This document shows, one piece after another, positions 37,374 through 49,200 of a stretch of DNA of 64,000 nt. Where the stretch lies: NCBI RefSeq assembly GCF_005938105.1, contig NZ_VCPE01000009.1, positions 212,155 to 276,154 on the forward strand, given 5' to 3'. Each line of letters opens with the position of its first letter. Position 1 is the first letter of the stretch. Both the position numbers and the translations under genes were made by a program. Below the pieces are notes generated by a model. That model was not told the origin of the DNA, ran no database searches, and saw nothing but the letters and a program-made list of their open reading frames with translations. The stretch comes from Brucella haematophila (lineage in GTDB: Bacteria > Pseudomonadota > Alphaproteobacteria > Rhizobiales > Rhizobiaceae).

Positions 37374-37945
37374 CCACAGCCAACACCACACTCGTGGCTC
37401 CGCAGCCGAAGGGCATTCTTGACCCACGTACGGGCAAGCCCGTCGGCTCCGACGATGCTTTCTTCAACGATCTGAACAGCGAACTGTCCGACAAGGGCTT
37501 CATCGTCACATCTGCTGACGCTCTGATCACCTGGGCGCGTACCGGTTCACTGATGTGGATGACCTTCGGTCTCGCATGCTGCGCTGTGGAAATGATGCAC
37601 ATTTCCATGCCGCGCTACGACGCCGAACGCTTCGGTATCGCACCGCGCGCTTCTCCGCGTCAGTCCGACGTGATGATCGTTGCAGGCACGCTGACCAACA
37701 AGATGGCGCCCGCTCTGCGCAAGGTCTACGACCAGATGCCTGAGCCGCGCTATGTGATCTCGATGGGTTCCTGCGCCAATGGCGGCGGCTACTACCACTA
37801 TTCCTATTCGGTGGTTCGTGGCTGCGATCGCGTGGTTCCGGTCGATATCTATGTGCCTGGCTGCCCGCCGACCGCGGAAGCTCTGCTTTACGGCATCCTT
37901 CTTCTCCAGAAGAAGATCCGTCGCACGGGTACGATCGAGCGTTAA
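37364..37945 (+). CDS. nuoB: NADH-quinone oxidoreductase subunit B
   Basis: The 193-residue peripheral subunit carries cluster N2. The ligating cysteines are in [20 protein letters not shown] and [11 protein letters not shown]. It transfers electrons to ubiquinone together with NuoD. The ATG at 37364 lies inside the end of nuoA with GGAG 7 nt upstream. A perfect palindrome follows 1 nt after its stop codon. Confidence 0.98.
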   Translation: MGLTTANTTLVAPQPKGILDPRTGKPVGSDDAFFNDLNSELSDKGFIVTSADALITWARTGSLMWMTFGLACCAVEMMHISMPRYDAERFGIAPRASPRQSDVMIVAGTLTNKMAPALRKVYDQMPEPRYVISMGSCANGGGYYHYSYSVVRGCDRVVPVDIYVPGCPPTAEALLYGILLLQKKIRRTGTIER

Positions 37946-37946
37946 T

Positions 37947-37962
37947 CCGGTCCTTGGACCGG
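37947..37962 (+). other. Palindrome at the nuoB stop codon
   Basis: CCGGTCC and GGACCGG with a TT centre lie directly after the nuoB TAA, at the beginning of the 128-bp nuoB-nuoC gap. No T-tract follows. It may be an mRNA processing or stabilising hairpin. Confidence 0.6.
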
Positions 37963-38073
37963 TTTGCGCCATACAGGTTTTGTTAGGGTTCGACTGACAC
38001 CGCCGCGTGGGATTTCTCCCAAAAGTCTCCCAAGGCAAGTGCAGTGTGAGTTCTAAATAAGGAAGTTAGGGAA

Positions 38074-38682
38074 ATGAGCGAAGAAGCTCTCGGTGAACTT
38101 TCCGGCTACATCAAAGAACGCCTCGGCGATGCAATCGAAGAGGCGAAGCTGGCCTATGGCGAGCTGACGCTTTGCGTGCCGGTGACGAGCCTTATCAGCG
38201 TTCTGACCTTCCTGCGTGACGATGTGCAGTGCCAGTTCGTCAATCTGACGGACATTTCCGGCGTTGACTATCCGCAGCGCGCCAATCGCTTCGATGTGGT
38301 CTATCAGCTGATGTCTCCGCGTCAGAACCAGCGCATTCGCGTCAAGGTTCAGGCCGATGAAGATACGCTGGTTCCGTCGGCGGTTTCGGTTTTCGTGGGT
38401 GCCGAATGGTACGAACGCGAGGCCTACGACATGTATGGCGTGCTGTTCTCCGGCCATCCGGATCTGCGTCGCCTTCTGACCGACTACGGTTTCGAAGGCC
38501 ATCCGCTGCGCAAGGATTTCCCGCTGACCGGCTTTGTGGAAGTGCGTTACAGCGACGAGCTGAAGCGCGTCATCTACGAACCTGTCGAACTGCGTCAGGA
38601 ATTCCGCAATTTCGATTTTCTCTCGCCATGGGAAGGGACGGATTACGTCCTGCCGGGCGATGAGAAGGCAAAGACGAACTGA
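38074..38682 (+). CDS. nuoC: NADH-quinone oxidoreductase subunit C
   Basis: The 202-residue 30-kDa-type peripheral subunit contains the signature [40 protein letters not shown] (residues about 112-150). It is separate from NuoD, as usual in alphaproteobacteria and unlike the NuoCD fusion of E. coli. AAGGAAG lies upstream. Confidence 0.98.
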   Translation: MSEEALGELSGYIKERLGDAIEEAKLAYGELTLCVPVTSLISVLTFLRDDVQCQFVNLTDISGVDYPQRANRFDVVYQLMSPRQNQRIRVKVQADEDTLVPSAVSVFVGAEWYEREAYDMYGVLFSGHPDLRRLLTDYGFEGHPLRKDFPLTGFVEVRYSDELKRVIYEPVELRQEFRNFDFLSPWEGTDYVLPGDEKAKTN

Positions 38683-38699
38683 GCGACGGGAAGCTGAAC

Positions 38700-39890
38700 A
38701 TGGCTGAGACTCAGGTCCGCAATTTCAATATCAACTTTGGTCCGCAGCATCCTGCCGCGCACGGTGTGCTGCGTCTGGTGCTTGAGCTCGACGGCGAAGT
38801 CGTCGATCGCGTCGATCCGCATATCGGTCTGCTGCATCGCGGCACCGAGAAACTGATGGAGGCCAAGACCTATCTTCAGGCTGTGCCTTATCTCGACCGC
38901 CTCGACTACGTGGCGCCGATGAATCAGGAGCACGCCTATGCGCTCGCCGTCGAACGCCTTATGGGCATCGATGTGCCGAAGCGCGGTCAGCTGATCCGCG
39001 TTCTCTATTCGGAAATCGGCCGTATCCTGAACCACCTGCTGAACGTGACCACGCAGGCCATGGACGTTGGCGCGCTGACGCCGCCGCTCTGGGGCTTCGA
39101 AGAGCGCGAAAAGCTGATGGTGTTCTACGAACGCGCCTGTGGCGCGCGTATGCACGCTGCTTATTTCCGTCCGGGCGGCGTCCATCAGGACCTGCCGGAT
39201 CAGCTCGTGGAAGACATCGGCAAGTGGATCGATCCGTTCTTCACGACGCTCAACAATCTTGATGACCTCATCACGCCGAACCGCATTTTCAAGCAGCGTA
39301 ACGTCGATATCGGCGTGGTCTCGCTGGAAGACGCGTGGGCATGGGGTTTCTCGGGCGTTATGGTTCGCGGATCTGGCGCTGCATGGGATCTGCGCAAGTC
39401 GCAGCCTTACGAGTGCTACAACGAGATGGAATTCGATATTCCAATCGGCAAGAACGGCGACTGCTACGACCGCTATCTGATCCGCATGGAAGAAATGCGC
39501 CAGTCGGCCCGTATCATGCGCCAGTGCGTTGACCTGCTTCTCGGCAAGGAACGTGTCGGTCCGGTTTCCAACACCGACAACAAGATCGTGCCGCCGAAGC
39601 GCGGCGAGATGAAGCGTTCGATGGAAGCGCTCATCCACCACTTCAAGCTTTACACGGAAGGCTACCATGTGCCTGCCGGTGAAGTTTACGCAGCAGTTGA
39701 AGCCCCGAAGGGCGAATTTGGCGTCTTCCTCGTCTCGGACGGCTCCAACAAGCCTTATCGCTGCAAGCTGCGCGCTCCGGGCTTTGCCCATCTTCAAGCC
39801 ATGGATTTCCTGTGCCGCGGCCATATGCTGGCTGACGTGTCGGCAATTCTTGGCTCGCTCGATATCGTGTTTGGTGAGGTTGACCGCTGA
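38700..39890 (+). CDS. nuoD: NADH-quinone oxidoreductase subunit D
   Basis: The 396-residue 49-kDa subunit forms the quinone pocket with NuoB. It starts with [25 protein letters not shown] and has [12 protein letters not shown] and the C-terminal [16 protein letters not shown]. The histidine and tyrosine of the quinone site (GPQHPAAHG region; [11 protein letters not shown]) are present. Its TGA overlaps the nuoE ATG (TGATG). Confidence 0.98.
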   Translation: MAETQVRNFNINFGPQHPAAHGVLRLVLELDGEVVDRVDPHIGLLHRGTEKLMEAKTYLQAVPYLDRLDYVAPMNQEHAYALAVERLMGIDVPKRGQLIRVLYSEIGRILNHLLNVTTQAMDVGALTPPLWGFEEREKLMVFYERACGARMHAAYFRPGGVHQDLPDQLVEDIGKWIDPFFTTLNNLDDLITPNRIFKQRNVDIGVVSLEDAWAWGFSGVMVRGSGAAWDLRKSQPYECYNEMEFDIPIGKNGDCYDRYLIRMEEMRQSARIMRQCVDLLLGKERVGPVSNTDNKIVPPKRGEMKRSMEALIHHFKLYTEGYHVPAGEVYAAVEAPKGEFGVFLVSDGSNKPYRCKLRAPGFAHLQAMDFLCRGHMLADVSAILGSLDIVFGEVDR

Positions 39891-41044
39891 TGTCCGTTCG
39901 CCGTCTCGCAGATGATGCCGTCCAGCCAGCCGCTTTCGCGTTCAACGCGGAAAATCAGGTCTGGGCGCACAAGACGATCGCAAAATTCCCAGAAAGCCGT
40001 CAGCAGTCGGCTGTTATTCCTTTGCTCATGCGTGCGCAGGAGCAGGACGGTTGGGTCACGAAAGCTGCCATTGAACATGTAGCAGCGATGCTTGACATGC
40101 CGCTGATCCGTGTTCTGGAAGTCGCGACTTTCTATACGCAGTTCCAGCTGAAGCCGGTTGGCACGCGCGCTCACATTCAGGTTTGTGGTACGACCCCGTG
40201 CATGCTGCGCGGTTCGGAAGCGCTGATGGACGTCTGCCGTCACAAGATCAACCACGACCCGTTCGAGACCAATGCCGACGGTACGCTGTCGTGGGAAGAA
40301 GTCGAATGCCAGGGCGCTTGCGCCAATGCGCCGATGGTCATGATCTTCAAGGACGCCTATGAAGATCTGACGCCGGAACGCCTGGCTGAAATCATCGACG
40401 CTTTCGAAGCTGGCAAGGGCGATACCGTCAAGCCGGGTCCGCAGGAAGACCGCGTGACGTCTGAGCCGATCAATGGCCTGACCTCGCTGACCGAAGATCT
40501 GGATTACAAGAAGATCGGTCTCGAAACCCGCAAGGCATCGGACGCCGCGACCGCCAAGGCGAAGGCCGAAGCAGAAGCAAAGGCCAAGGCGGAAGCTGAA
40601 GCCAAGGCTGCTGAAGAAAAGGCCGCTGCGCCGTCCAACGCTGCAAAGCCGGTCACCAATGCACCTGAAACCGATCCGGCTCTGAAGACGCCTTCGGACG
40701 TCAAGGTGTCGAAGGCTGCCGAGAAGGCCGCGTCGGTCGATACGAAACAGGCATTCAAGCTCGATGATACCAATCGCCCGGTTGCCATGGAGCGCCCGGA
40801 AGCCGTTGACGATCTGAAGCTGATCTCCGGCGTTGGCCCGAAGATTGAAGAAACCCTGCATGAGCTGGGCATCTTCACCTTCAAGCAGGTTGCAGCCTGG
40901 AAGAAGGCCGAGCGCGAATGGGTTGACGGTTATCTCAGCTTCCACGGTCGCATCGAGCGGGAAGAATGGGTGAAGCAAGCCAAGGCTTTGGCCAAGGGCG
41001 GCGTCGAGGAATACATCAAGGTATTCGGAAAGAAGCCGGTATGA
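39890..41044 (+). CDS. nuoE: NADH-quinone oxidoreductase subunit E with long C-terminal extension
   Basis: The 384-residue protein has the 24-kDa thioredoxin-like domain at residues about 20-180, with the four 2Fe-2S cysteines C99, C104, C140 and C144. Beyond it a low-complexity Ala/Lys/Glu segment (about 215-250) leads to a second small domain (about 305-370), DDLKLISGVGPKIEETLHELGIFTFKQVAAW, which looks like a helix-hairpin-helix fold. Bacterial NuoE is usually about 160-240 residues. Such extensions occur in Rhizobiales; their role is unknown. Confidence 0.95.
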   Translation: MSVRRLADDAVQPAAFAFNAENQVWAHKTIAKFPESRQQSAVIPLLMRAQEQDGWVTKAAIEHVAAMLDMPLIRVLEVATFYTQFQLKPVGTRAHIQVCGTTPCMLRGSEALMDVCRHKINHDPFETNADGTLSWEEVECQGACANAPMVMIFKDAYEDLTPERLAEIIDAFEAGKGDTVKPGPQEDRVTSEPINGLTSLTEDLDYKKIGLETRKASDAATAKAKAEAEAKAKAEAEAKAAEEKAAAPSNAAKPVTNAPETDPALKTPSDVKVSKAAEKAASVDTKQAFKLDDTNRPVAMERPEAVDDLKLISGVGPKIEETLHELGIFTFKQVAAWKKAEREWVDGYLSFHGRIEREEWVKQAKALAKGGVEEYIKVFGKKPV

Positions 41045-41085
41045 TGACTTCGATATTCGCAAACACGAACGGAAACAGGTGAGAC

Positions 41086-42393
41086 ATGCTGGCTGATAAA
41101 GATCGCATCTTCACCAATATTTACGGCTTCAAGGATCGCTCCCTCAAGGGTGCCATGGCTCGCGGCCATTGGGACAACACCAAGGGCTTCATCGAAAAGG
41201 GCCGTGACTGGATCATCGACGAGATGAAAGCGTCGGGCCTGCGTGGCCGTGGCGGCGCTGGCTTCCCGACGGGTCTCAAATGGTCGTTCATGCCCAAGCA
41301 GAGCGACGGTCGCCCGCATTACCTCGTCGTCAATGCCGACGAATCCGAGCCAGGTACCTGTAAGGACCGCGAAATTCTGCGCCACGATCCGCATACGCTG
41401 ATCGAAGGCTGCGTGATCGCCGGTTGCGCCATGGGTGCACACACCGCTTATATCTATATCCGCGGCGAGTTCATGCGTGAGCGTGAAGCCCTGCAGGCAG
41501 CAATCGACGAGTGCTATGATGCCGGTCTGCTTGGCAAGGACAACAAGTGCGGCTGGGACATGGACATTTTCGTCTCCCACGGCGCTGGCGCTTATATTTG
41601 CGGCGAAGAAACCGCGCTGCTCGAAAGCCTTGAAGGCAAGAAGGGCCAGCCGCGCCTGAAGCCGCCATTCCCGGCCAATATGGGTCTGTATGGCTGCCCG
41701 ACCACCGTGAACAACGTGGAATCGATTGCGGTTGCGCCGACGATCCTGCGTCGCGGCGGTGCATGGTTCTCCTCCATCGGTCGTCCGAACAATGTCGGCA
41801 CCAAGCTGTTCCAGGTTTCTGGCCATGTGAACACGCCTTGCGTGGTGGAAGAAGGCCTCGGCATTCCATTCCGCGAACTGATCGAAAAGCACGCTGGCGG
41901 TATTCGCGGCGGCTGGGACAATCTGCTGGCGGTTATTCCCGGCGGCGCATCGTGCCCGGTCATCAAGGGCGAAGACATGATGGACGCCATCATGGATTTC
42001 GACGGCATGCGCGACAAGAAATCGTCGTTCGGCACCGGCGGCCTGATTGTCATGGACAAGTCCACGGACATCATCAAGGCGATTGCCCGTCTGTCGGCGT
42101 TCTTCAAGCATGAAAGCTGCGGCCAGTGCACGCCGTGCCGTGAAGGCACCGGCTGGATGTGGCGCGTCATGGAACGCATGGTCAAGGGCAACGCGCAGAA
42201 GCGTGAAATCGATATGCTGTTCGACGTGACCAAGCAGATTGAAGGTCACACGATTTGTGCGCTTGGCGATGCGGCTGCATGGCCAATTCAGGGCCTGATC
42301 CGCAATTTCCGTCCGGAAATTGAAAAGCGCATTGATGATTACACACGCAACGCCGTGCAGAGCCGCAATATCCGTCTGGAAGCAGCGGAATAA
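41086..42393 (+). CDS. nuoF: NADH-quinone oxidoreductase subunit F
   Basis: This 435-residue subunit binds NADH, FMN and cluster N3. Motifs are [16 protein letters not shown] (NADH), [28 protein letters not shown] (FMN) and the 4Fe-4S site [15 protein letters not shown], with the fourth cysteine in [13 protein letters not shown]. Length and order are standard. Confidence 0.98.
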   Translation: MLADKDRIFTNIYGFKDRSLKGAMARGHWDNTKGFIEKGRDWIIDEMKASGLRGRGGAGFPTGLKWSFMPKQSDGRPHYLVVNADESEPGTCKDREILRHDPHTLIEGCVIAGCAMGAHTAYIYIRGEFMREREALQAAIDECYDAGLLGKDNKCGWDMDIFVSHGAGAYICGEETALLESLEGKKGQPRLKPPFPANMGLYGCPTTVNNVESIAVAPTILRRGGAWFSSIGRPNNVGTKLFQVSGHVNTPCVVEEGLGIPFRELIEKHAGGIRGGWDNLLAVIPGGASCPVIKGEDMMDAIMDFDGMRDKKSSFGTGGLIVMDKSTDIIKAIARLSAFFKHESCGQCTPCREGTGWMWRVMERMVKGNAQKREIDMLFDVTKQIEGHTICALGDAAAWPIQGLIRNFRPEIEKRIDDYTRNAVQSRNIRLEAAE

Positions 42394-42486
42394 GGCTTAA
42401 ACGAGTTGCGTTGAGCCTGCCCGGGTAGGGAAGGCGGAAAAGTTTGACGTCTAGATTGCGGCACGAGCCGCAGGTTTGGAAAAGCG

Positions 42487-44571
42487 ATGGCAAAGATCAA
42501 GGTTGACGGCACAGAGATCGAAGTACCCGATCACTATACGCTCCTTCAGGCTGCCGAAGCCGCAGGCGCGGAAGTGCCGCGTTTTTGTTTCCACGAACGG
42601 CTTTCCATCGCTGGAAATTGCCGTATGTGCCTGGTTGAAGTGAAGGGTGGACCGCCGAAGCCGGCAGCATCCTGCGCTATGGGCGTGCGCGATCTGCGTC
42701 CCGGCCCGAATGGCGAAGCACCTGAAATCTTCACCAACACGCCGATGGTCAAGAAGGCCCGCGAAGGCGTGATGGAATTCCTGCTCATCAACCACCCGCT
42801 GGATTGCCCGATCTGCGATCAGGGCGGCGAGTGCGATCTGCAGGATCAGGCAATGGCTTTCGGCACCGACGGTTCGCGCTATCGCGAGAACAAGCGCGCT
42901 GTCGAAAACAAATATATCGGCCCGCTCGTCAAGACGGTAATGACGCGCTGCATTCACTGCACGCGCTGCGTCCGCTTCACGACCGAAGTTGCTGGCATTT
43001 CCGAACTCGGCCTCATCGGCCGCGGTGAAGACGCCGAGATCACCACCTATCTCGAGCGCGCCATGACGTCGGAATTGCAGGGCAATGTCATCGATCTTTG
43101 CCCGGTTGGCGCTCTGACCTCGCGTCCTTATGCGTTCCAGGCGCGTCCGTGGGAATTGAACAAGACTGAAACCATCGATGTGATGGATGCTGTCGGTTCC
43201 AACATCCGCGTTGATACCCGTGGCCGTGAAGTGATGCGCGTCATGCCGCGCGTCAACGAAGCGGTGAATGAAGAGTGGATTTCGGACAAGACCCGCTTCA
43301 TCTGGGACGGCCTGCGCACCCAGCGCCTCGACCGCCCTTATGTTCGCAAGGATGGCCGTCTGGTCGCCGCAAGCTGGCCGGAAGCCTTCTCCGCTATCGC
43401 TGCCAAGGTTTCTGCAACCTCTGCCGACAAGATTGGCGCTGTTGCAGGCGATCTGGCTTCGGTTGAGGAAATTTACGCGCTGAAGAACCTGATGGGTTCG
43501 CTCGGCTCCGCCAACATCGACAGCCGTCAGGATGGCGCAGCGCTCGATCCGGCTTTGGGTCGTGCAAGCTATCTCTTCAACGCGACCATCGAAGGCATTG
43601 AAAACGCTGATGCTCTGCTCATCATCGGTTCCAATCCGCGCGTTGAAGCTGCTGTTCTGAACGCTCGTATCCGCAAGCGTCAGCGCATGGGTCATTTCCC
43701 GGTCGCTCTGATCGGCGAACAGGCTGAACTGCGCTATGAATACGAATATCTCGGCGCCGGTGCAGATACGCTTGGCTCGCTCGCCGCTGGCAGACACGCT
43801 TTCCGCGATGTGCTGGCTAAGGCCGAACGTCCGCTGATCATCATCGGTCAGGGCGCGCTCACCGGCGAGAATGGTGCTGCGGTTCTGTCGACCGCCGCCA
43901 AGCTCGCTCAGGATGTCGGCGCGATCAAGGATGAGTGGAACGGCTTCTCCGTTCTGCACACTGCCGCTTCGCGCGTTGGCGCTCTGGATCTCGGCTTTGT
44001 GCCGGGTGAGGGCGGCAAGGCAGCTGGCGACATGCTGGGCAATCTGGATGTTGTGTTCCTGCTTGGTGCAGACGAACTCGACATGACCCGGAAGGGCTCG
44101 AGCTTCGTGGTTTACATCGGTACGCACGGCGATGCCGGTGCGCATGCAGCCGACGTGATCCTGCCGGGCGCAGCCTATACGGAAAAGTCGGGCACCTGGC
44201 TCAACACCGAAGGTCGCGTGCAGCTTGGTAGCCGCGCCGGTTTCGCACCGGGCGAAGCGAAGGAAGACTGGGCAATCCTGCGTGCTCTTTCCGATACGCT
44301 CGGTAAGCGCCTGCCGTTCGACTCGCTCGCACAGCTTCGCGCCAAGCTCTATGCGGATTACCCGCACATGCTGGCCATCGACACCATCACGCCTGCTTCC
44401 GCCGACGATCTCGTCGCGCTGGCAGCTAAGGCCTCGAACCTGGGTGGCGGCGCTGCGTTCGTTTCCCCGGTCAAGGACTTCTACCTGACGAACCCAATTG
44501 CGCGCGCTTCCGCCGTCATGGCCGAATGCTCGGCGCTCGCGGCTGGTGGCTTCCAGCAGGCTGCCGAGTAA
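42487..44571 (+). CDS. nuoG: NADH-quinone oxidoreductase subunit G
   Basis: The 694-residue iron-sulfur subunit has an N-terminal ferredoxin domain ([19 protein letters not shown] with further Cys), then [29 protein letters not shown] and a molybdopterin-oxidoreductase-like middle (about 220-600). The length is that of the alphaproteobacterial/mitochondrial type and shorter than E. coli NuoG. A 93-bp gap precedes it. Confidence 0.98.
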   Translation: MAKIKVDGTEIEVPDHYTLLQAAEAAGAEVPRFCFHERLSIAGNCRMCLVEVKGGPPKPAASCAMGVRDLRPGPNGEAPEIFTNTPMVKKAREGVMEFLLINHPLDCPICDQGGECDLQDQAMAFGTDGSRYRENKRAVENKYIGPLVKTVMTRCIHCTRCVRFTTEVAGISELGLIGRGEDAEITTYLERAMTSELQGNVIDLCPVGALTSRPYAFQARPWELNKTETIDVMDAVGSNIRVDTRGREVMRVMPRVNEAVNEEWISDKTRFIWDGLRTQRLDRPYVRKDGRLVAASWPEAFSAIAAKVSATSADKIGAVAGDLASVEEIYALKNLMGSLGSANIDSRQDGAALDPALGRASYLFNATIEGIENADALLIIGSNPRVEAAVLNARIRKRQRMGHFPVALIGEQAELRYEYEYLGAGADTLGSLAAGRHAFRDVLAKAERPLIIIGQGALTGENGAAVLSTAAKLAQDVGAIKDEWNGFSVLHTAASRVGALDLGFVPGEGGKAAGDMLGNLDVVFLLGADELDMTRKGSSFVVYIGTHGDAGAHAADVILPGAAYTEKSGTWLNTEGRVQLGSRAGFAPGEAKEDWAILRALSDTLGKRLPFDSLAQLRAKLYADYPHMLAIDTITPASADDLVALAAKASNLGGGAAFVSPVKDFYLTNPIARASAVMAECSALAAGGFQQAAE

Positions 44572-44590
44572 GCGAGAGAGAGACGGAACA

Positions 44591-45634
44591 ATGGAAGGAA
44601 TTTTTGCAGCTTACGTCTTACCCGCGCTGATCATGGCGCTGAAGTCGGTCGTTCTGCTCGTCGTATTGCTGATCGTCGTCGCTTACCTGCTTTATGCGGA
44701 TCGCAAGATCTGGGCAGCAGTGCAGCTTCGTCGCGGCCCTAACGTTGTCGGTCCCTGGGGTTTGTTCCAGGCTTTCGCCGACTTGTTGAAGTTCGTCTTC
44801 AAGGAACCGATCATTCCGTCGGGCGCAAACAAGGGTGTCTTCCTCCTTGCGCCCTTCGTTTCCGCCGTTCTCGCAATGGCAACCTGGGCGGTAATTCCGG
44901 TCAATGAAGGCTGGGCTATCGCCAACATCAATGTCGGCATTCTCTATATCTTCGCCATTTCTTCGCTTGAAGTTTACGGCGTGATCATGGGCGGCTGGGC
45001 TTCCAACTCGAAGTACCCGTTCCTCGGCGCGCTTCGTTCGGCGGCGCAGATGGTTTCCTACGAAGTTTCCATCGGCTTCGTGATTGTTACGGTTCTGCTG
45101 ACGGTTGGCTCGCTCAACCTCACCGACATCGTGCTTTCGCAGAATACCGGTCTCGGCACCATGCTCGGCCTGCCTGCATCGTTCCTCGACTGGAACTGGC
45201 TCTGCCTGTTCCCGATGTTCGTGATCTTCTTCATTTCGGCGCTTGCTGAAACGAACCGTCCGCCTTTCGATCTTGTCGAAGCTGAATCCGAACTCGTGGC
45301 CGGTCATATGATCGAATATTCGTCCACGCCGTTCCTTCTGTTCTTCCTCGGCGAGTATGTGGCGATCACGCTGATGTGCGCCCTGATGACCACGCTCTTC
45401 CTCGGCGGCTGGCTGCCTCCGGTCGACGTATGGTTCCTCAACTGGGTTCCGGGCGTGATCTGGTTCATGCTCAAGCTCTGCTTCTGCTTCTTCATGTTCG
45501 CCATGGTGAAGGCTTTCGTACCGCGTTACCGCTATGACCAGCTGATGCGTCTGGGTTGGAAGGTTTTCCTGCCGATCTCGCTCTTCATGGTTGTCGCAAC
45601 CGCGACCTTCCTCAAAGTCTTCGGTCTGGCGTAA
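44591..45634 (+). CDS. nuoH: NADH-quinone oxidoreductase subunit H
   Basis: The 347-residue membrane subunit joins the quinone site to the proton-pumping arm. It has eight or more helices, [22 protein letters not shown] and the loop [20 protein letters not shown]. The ATG at 44591 was chosen because the open frame upstream runs through the end of nuoG without conservation. Confidence 0.98.
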   Translation: MEGIFAAYVLPALIMALKSVVLLVVLLIVVAYLLYADRKIWAAVQLRRGPNVVGPWGLFQAFADLLKFVFKEPIIPSGANKGVFLLAPFVSAVLAMATWAVIPVNEGWAIANINVGILYIFAISSLEVYGVIMGGWASNSKYPFLGALRSAAQMVSYEVSIGFVIVTVLLTVGSLNLTDIVLSQNTGLGTMLGLPASFLDWNWLCLFPMFVIFFISALAETNRPPFDLVEAESELVAGHMIEYSSTPFLLFFLGEYVAITLMCALMTTLFLGGWLPPVDVWFLNWVPGVIWFMLKLCFCFFMFAMVKAFVPRYRYDQLMRLGWKVFLPISLFMVVATATFLKVFGLA

Positions 45635-45646
45635 GGAGTAATAACA

Positions 45647-46138
45647 ATGGCTTCAATCGCTCAAGCAGCCAAATCGCTCCTTCTCAAGGAATTCGTCGGC
45701 GCGTTCTTTCTTTCCATGCGCCAGTTCTTCGCGCCGAAGGCAACGTTGAACTATCCGCATGAAAAGGGCCCGGTTTCGCCGCGCTTCCGTGGCGAACACG
45801 CGCTGCGCCGTTATCCCAACGGTGAAGAACGCTGCATCGCCTGCAAGCTTTGCGAAGCAATCTGCCCGGCGCAGGCTATCACCATCGAGGCCGGTCCGCG
45901 CCGCAACGACGGCACCCGCCGTACGGTGCGTTACGACATCGACATGGTGAAGTGCATCTATTGCGGCTTCTGCCAGGAAGCATGCCCGGTGGATGCCATC
46001 GTTGAAGGTCCGAACTTCGAGTTCGCGACCGAGACGCGCGAAGAGCTGTACTACGACAAGGACAAGCTCCTCGCCAACGGTGACCGTTGGGAACGCGAAA
46101 TCGCGCGCAATATCGCGATGGATGCGCCTTATCGCTGA
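45647..46138 (+). CDS. nuoI: NADH-quinone oxidoreductase subunit I
   Basis: The 163-residue ferredoxin-like subunit has two 4Fe-4S motifs, [12 protein letters not shown] and [12 protein letters not shown] (clusters N6a and N6b). GGAG lies 8 nt before the ATG. Its stop codon is embedded in a perfect palindrome (46135-46154). Confidence 0.98.
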   Translation: MASIAQAAKSLLLKEFVGAFFLSMRQFFAPKATLNYPHEKGPVSPRFRGEHALRRYPNGEERCIACKLCEAICPAQAITIEAGPRRNDGTRRTVRYDIDMVKCIYCGFCQEACPVDAIVEGPNFEFATETREELYYDKDKLLANGDRWEREIARNIAMDAPYR

Positions 46139-46199
46139 TCGGGTTCCCGATCAGTTCGAGCGTCAGATCGGGTTTTCGGTCAGTTCGATGCTCGAACAA
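46135..46199 (+). repeat. Palindrome and direct repeat in the nuoI-nuoJ gap
   Basis: CTGATCGGG/CCCGATCAG (46135-46154) includes the nuoI stop. A 23-bp imperfect direct repeat beginning GATCGGGTT follows, and GTTCGAGC (46155-46162) pairs with GCTCGAAC (46192-46199). The 126-bp gap is one of the two largest in the operon. Confidence 0.7.
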
Positions 46200-46264
46200 G
46201 AGTTTATGAATAAAGCGGGCAAAGCAATAGGGCTTTGCTCACGGAAAGGTGTTGGGGGATCCCC

Positions 46265-46882
46265 ATGCTGACAGGTATTGCGGCAGCGTTTTTCTATCTG
46301 TTCGCTTTCATCATGATCGCAAGCGCGTTCATGGTGATTGCGGCACGCAACCCCGTGCATTCGGTGCTGTTTCTGATCCTCACATTCTTCAATGCGGCAG
46401 CTCTGTTCCTGCTGACAGGGGCTGAGTTCCTCGCCATGATCCTGCTCGTCGTTTATGTCGGCGCTGTGGCGGTTCTCTTCCTCTTCGTTGTCATGATGTT
46501 GGATGTGGATTTCTCGGAACTGAAGCGCGGTGCGCTGCAATATGCGCCGGTCGGCGCTCTGGTCGGGTTGATCCTGCTGGGCGAACTGATCTTCGTATTC
46601 GCAAGCAACATGTTTGCACCGAAGCTGGGGCAGGGCGCTGTGCCGATCCCGAATATCGCCGAGCGGTCCAATACCGCTGCTCTGGGCGACATTCTCTACA
46701 CCGACTTCGTCTTCTACTTCCAGGTTGCAGGTCTCGTCCTTCTGGTCGCGATGATCGGCGCCATCGTTCTGACGCTGCGGCACAAGCCGAATGTCAAGCG
46801 CCAGTCCATCTCGGCCCAGGTTGCTCGCACGCCCGAAACGGCGATCGAGATCAAGCAGGTCGAAACGGGCAAAGGCATCTAA
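46265..46882 (+). CDS. nuoJ: NADH-quinone oxidoreductase subunit J
   Basis: The 205-residue membrane subunit has five helices, with [31 protein letters not shown] and [28 protein letters not shown], the conserved pi-bulge helix region. The ATG at 46265 is preceded by GGGGGA; a TTG at 46235 is a weaker choice. Confidence 0.97.
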
Positions 46883-46892
46883 GGATAAGCAT

Positions 46893-47201
46893 ATGGAAAT
46901 CGGTATCGCTCATTATCTGACCGTTTCGGCCATCCTGTTCACGCTTGGCGTCTTCGGCATCTTTTTGAACCGCAAGAATGTCATCGTTATCCTGATGTCG
47001 ATCGAATTGATCCTGCTTTCGGTCAATCTCAACTTCGTGGCGTTCTCCAGCCAGCTCGGCGACATGGTCGGGCAGGTCTTCGCCCTTTTCGTTCTGACCG
47101 TTGCGGCTGCTGAAGCGGCCATCGGTCTGGCAATTCTCGTTGTTTTCTTCCGTAATCGCGGTTCCATCGCGGTGGAAGACGTCAATGTTATGAAAGGTTG
47201 A
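46893..47201 (+). CDS. nuoK: NADH-quinone oxidoreductase subunit K
   Basis: This 102-residue Mrp-like subunit has three helices. The two membrane glutamates used in proton transfer are in [16 protein letters not shown] and [25 protein letters not shown] precedes the ATG. Confidence 0.97.
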
Positions 47202-47208
47202 CGGGCAA

Positions 47209-49200
47209 ATGCTCTACTACGCGATCGTCTTCCTTCCGCTTATCGGCTTTCTTATTGCTGGCTTGTTCGGCAATAAGATCGGCGCAAAAGCGAGTGAATA
47301 CATCACTTCCGGCCTTATGGTTATCGTCGCGATCTGCTCGTGGATCGTGTTCTTCCAGATTCCAATGGGTGATGGTGAAACTGTGCGCATTCCGGTGCTG
47401 CACTGGGTCACCTCGGGCGCGCTGTCCTTCGACTGGGCGCTGCGTGTTGACACGCTGACTGGCGTCATGCTCGTTGTCGTGAACTCGGTTTCGGCTCTCG
47501 TGCATATCTATTCGATTGGATATATGCACCACGATCCGCATCGTCCGCGCTTCTTCGCCTATTTGTCGCTGTTCACCTTCGCGATGCTCATGCTGGTTAC
47601 GTCGGACAATCTCGTCCAGATGTTCTTCGGCTGGGAAGGCGTGGGTCTGGCATCCTATCTTCTGATCGGTTTCTGGTTCAAGAAGCCTTCGGCCAATGCC
47701 GCCGCCATGAAGGCCTTCGTCGTCAACCGCGTTGGTGACTTCGGCTTCCTGCTCGGCATCTTTGGCCTGTTCGCTTTGTTCCAGTCGGTCGACTACAACA
47801 CGATCTTCGCTGCCGCGGCCAATTATCTGCCGGCAGAAGGCGCTGCGGATGCAGGTCAGGTCGTGCTGAACTTCCTCGGCTATGAGTTGCACAAGGAAAC
47901 GGCGCTGACCGTTGTCTGCCTGCTCCTGTTCATGGGCGCTATGGGTAAGTCGGCGCAGTTCCTGCTGCACACCTGGCTTCCGGACGCCATGGAAGGCCCG
48001 ACGCCTGTTTCGGCTCTCATTCACGCCGCAACCATGGTGACCGCGGGTGTGTTCATGGTCGCACGCATGTCGCCGATCTTCGAACTGTCCCATACGGCTC
48101 TTCTTGTTGTCACCATCATCGGCGCAACCACCGCATTTTTCGCGGCAACGGTTGCCCTGGTGCAGAACGATATCAAGCGCGTTATCGCTTATTCGACCTG
48201 TTCGCAGCTTGGCTACATGTTTGTGGCTTTGGGCGTTGGCGCTTACGGCGCTGCCGTGTTCCACCTGTTCACACACGCCTTCTTCAAGGCGCTCCTGTTC
48301 CTTTGCGCCGGTTCGGTTATCCATTCCGTGTCGGAAGAACAGGACATGCGTCGCATGGGCGGCCTGCGCAAGCTGATCCCGGTTACCTACTGGATGATGC
48401 TTATCGGTACGGTCGCTATTACGGGTCTCGGCATTCCGGGCACGATCATTGGTACGGCGGGCTTCTTCTCGAAGGATGCGATCATTGAATCGACGTTCGC
48501 TTCGCACAGCCCGGCAGCCGGCTACGCCTTTACGCTGCTCGTCGTCTCGGCTCTGTTCACGAGCTTCTATTCCTGGCGTCTGATTTTCATGACCTTCTTC
48601 GGCAAGCCACGCGCTTCGGCGGAAGTCATGCATCACGTCCATGAATCGCCGCCCGTGATGCTGGTTCCGCTGCTCATTCTCGCTGTCGGCGCGATCCTTG
48701 CTGGTGTCGTGTTCAAGGAATTCTTCTTCGGGAACGACTATGCCGAGTTCTGGAAGGGTGCGCTGTTCACGTTGCCGACCAACGAAGTCCTGGAACATTA
48801 CCACCACGTTCCGACCTGGGTTAAGTTGTCGCCTTTCACGGCTATGATCGTCGGCTTCATCGTCGCCTGGATCTTCTACATCCGGTCGCCGGAAACGCCG
48901 AAGGCACTGGCAGAACGCCATCGCGGTCTGTACCAGTTCCTGCTGAACAAGTGGTATTTCGACGAACTCTACGACTTCCTCTTCGTTCGTCCGGCCAAGT
49001 GGCTCGGTCGTCTGTTCTGGAAGGGCGGTGACGGCTGGCTCATTGACGGCTTCGGTCCGGATGGTATCTCGGCCCGTGTGCTCGATGTCACCAACCGCGT
49101 CGTCAAGATGCAGTCCGGATATCTTTATCATTACGCATTCGCGATGCTGATCGGCGTCGCCGCGCTCGTCACCTGGATGATGCTCGGGAGCTCTTTCTGA
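47209..49200 (+). CDS. nuoL: NADH-quinone oxidoreductase subunit L
   Basis: This 663-residue antiporter-like subunit has the long C-terminal lateral helix. Recognised parts are [56 protein letters not shown] and [15 protein letters not shown]. Its TGA overlaps the nuoM ATG (TGATG). Confidence 0.98.
   Translation: MLYYAIVFLPLIGFLIAGLFGNKIGAKASEYITSGLMVIVAICSWIVFFQIPMGDGETVRIPVLHWVTSGALSFDWALRVDTLTGVMLVVVNSVSALVHIYSIGYMHHDPHRPRFFAYLSLFTFAMLMLVTSDNLVQMFFGWEGVGLASYLLIGFWFKKPSANAAAMKAFVVNRVGDFGFLLGIFGLFALFQSVDYNTIFAAAANYLPAEGAADAGQVVLNFLGYELHKETALTVVCLLLFMGAMGKSAQFLLHTWLPDAMEGPTPVSALIHAATMVTAGVFMVARMSPIFELSHTALLVVTIIGATTAFFAATVALVQNDIKRVIAYSTCSQLGYMFVALGVGAYGAAVFHLFTHAFFKALLFLCAGSVIHSVSEEQDMRRMGGLRKLIPVTYWMMLIGTVAITGLGIPGTIIGTAGFFSKDAIIESTFASHSPAAGYAFTLLVVSALFTSFYSWRLIFMTFFGKPRASAEVMHHVHESPPVMLVPLLILAVGAILAGVVFKEFFFGNDYAEFWKGALFTLPTNEVLEHYHHVPTWVKLSPFTAMIVGFIVAWIFYIRSPETPKALAERHRGLYQFLLNKWYFDELYDFLFVRPAKWLGRLFWKGGDGWLIDGFGPDGISARVLDVTNRVVKMQSGYLYHYAFAMLIGVAALVTWMMLGSSF

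Noticed and set aside
42451-44367. 638-residue open frame antisense to nuoG, and similar long antisense frames in nuoL, nuoF, nuoD and dnaE
   Set aside because: Long antisense frames are expected opposite highly biased GC-rich codons. They have no family resemblance, and the sense genes are certain.
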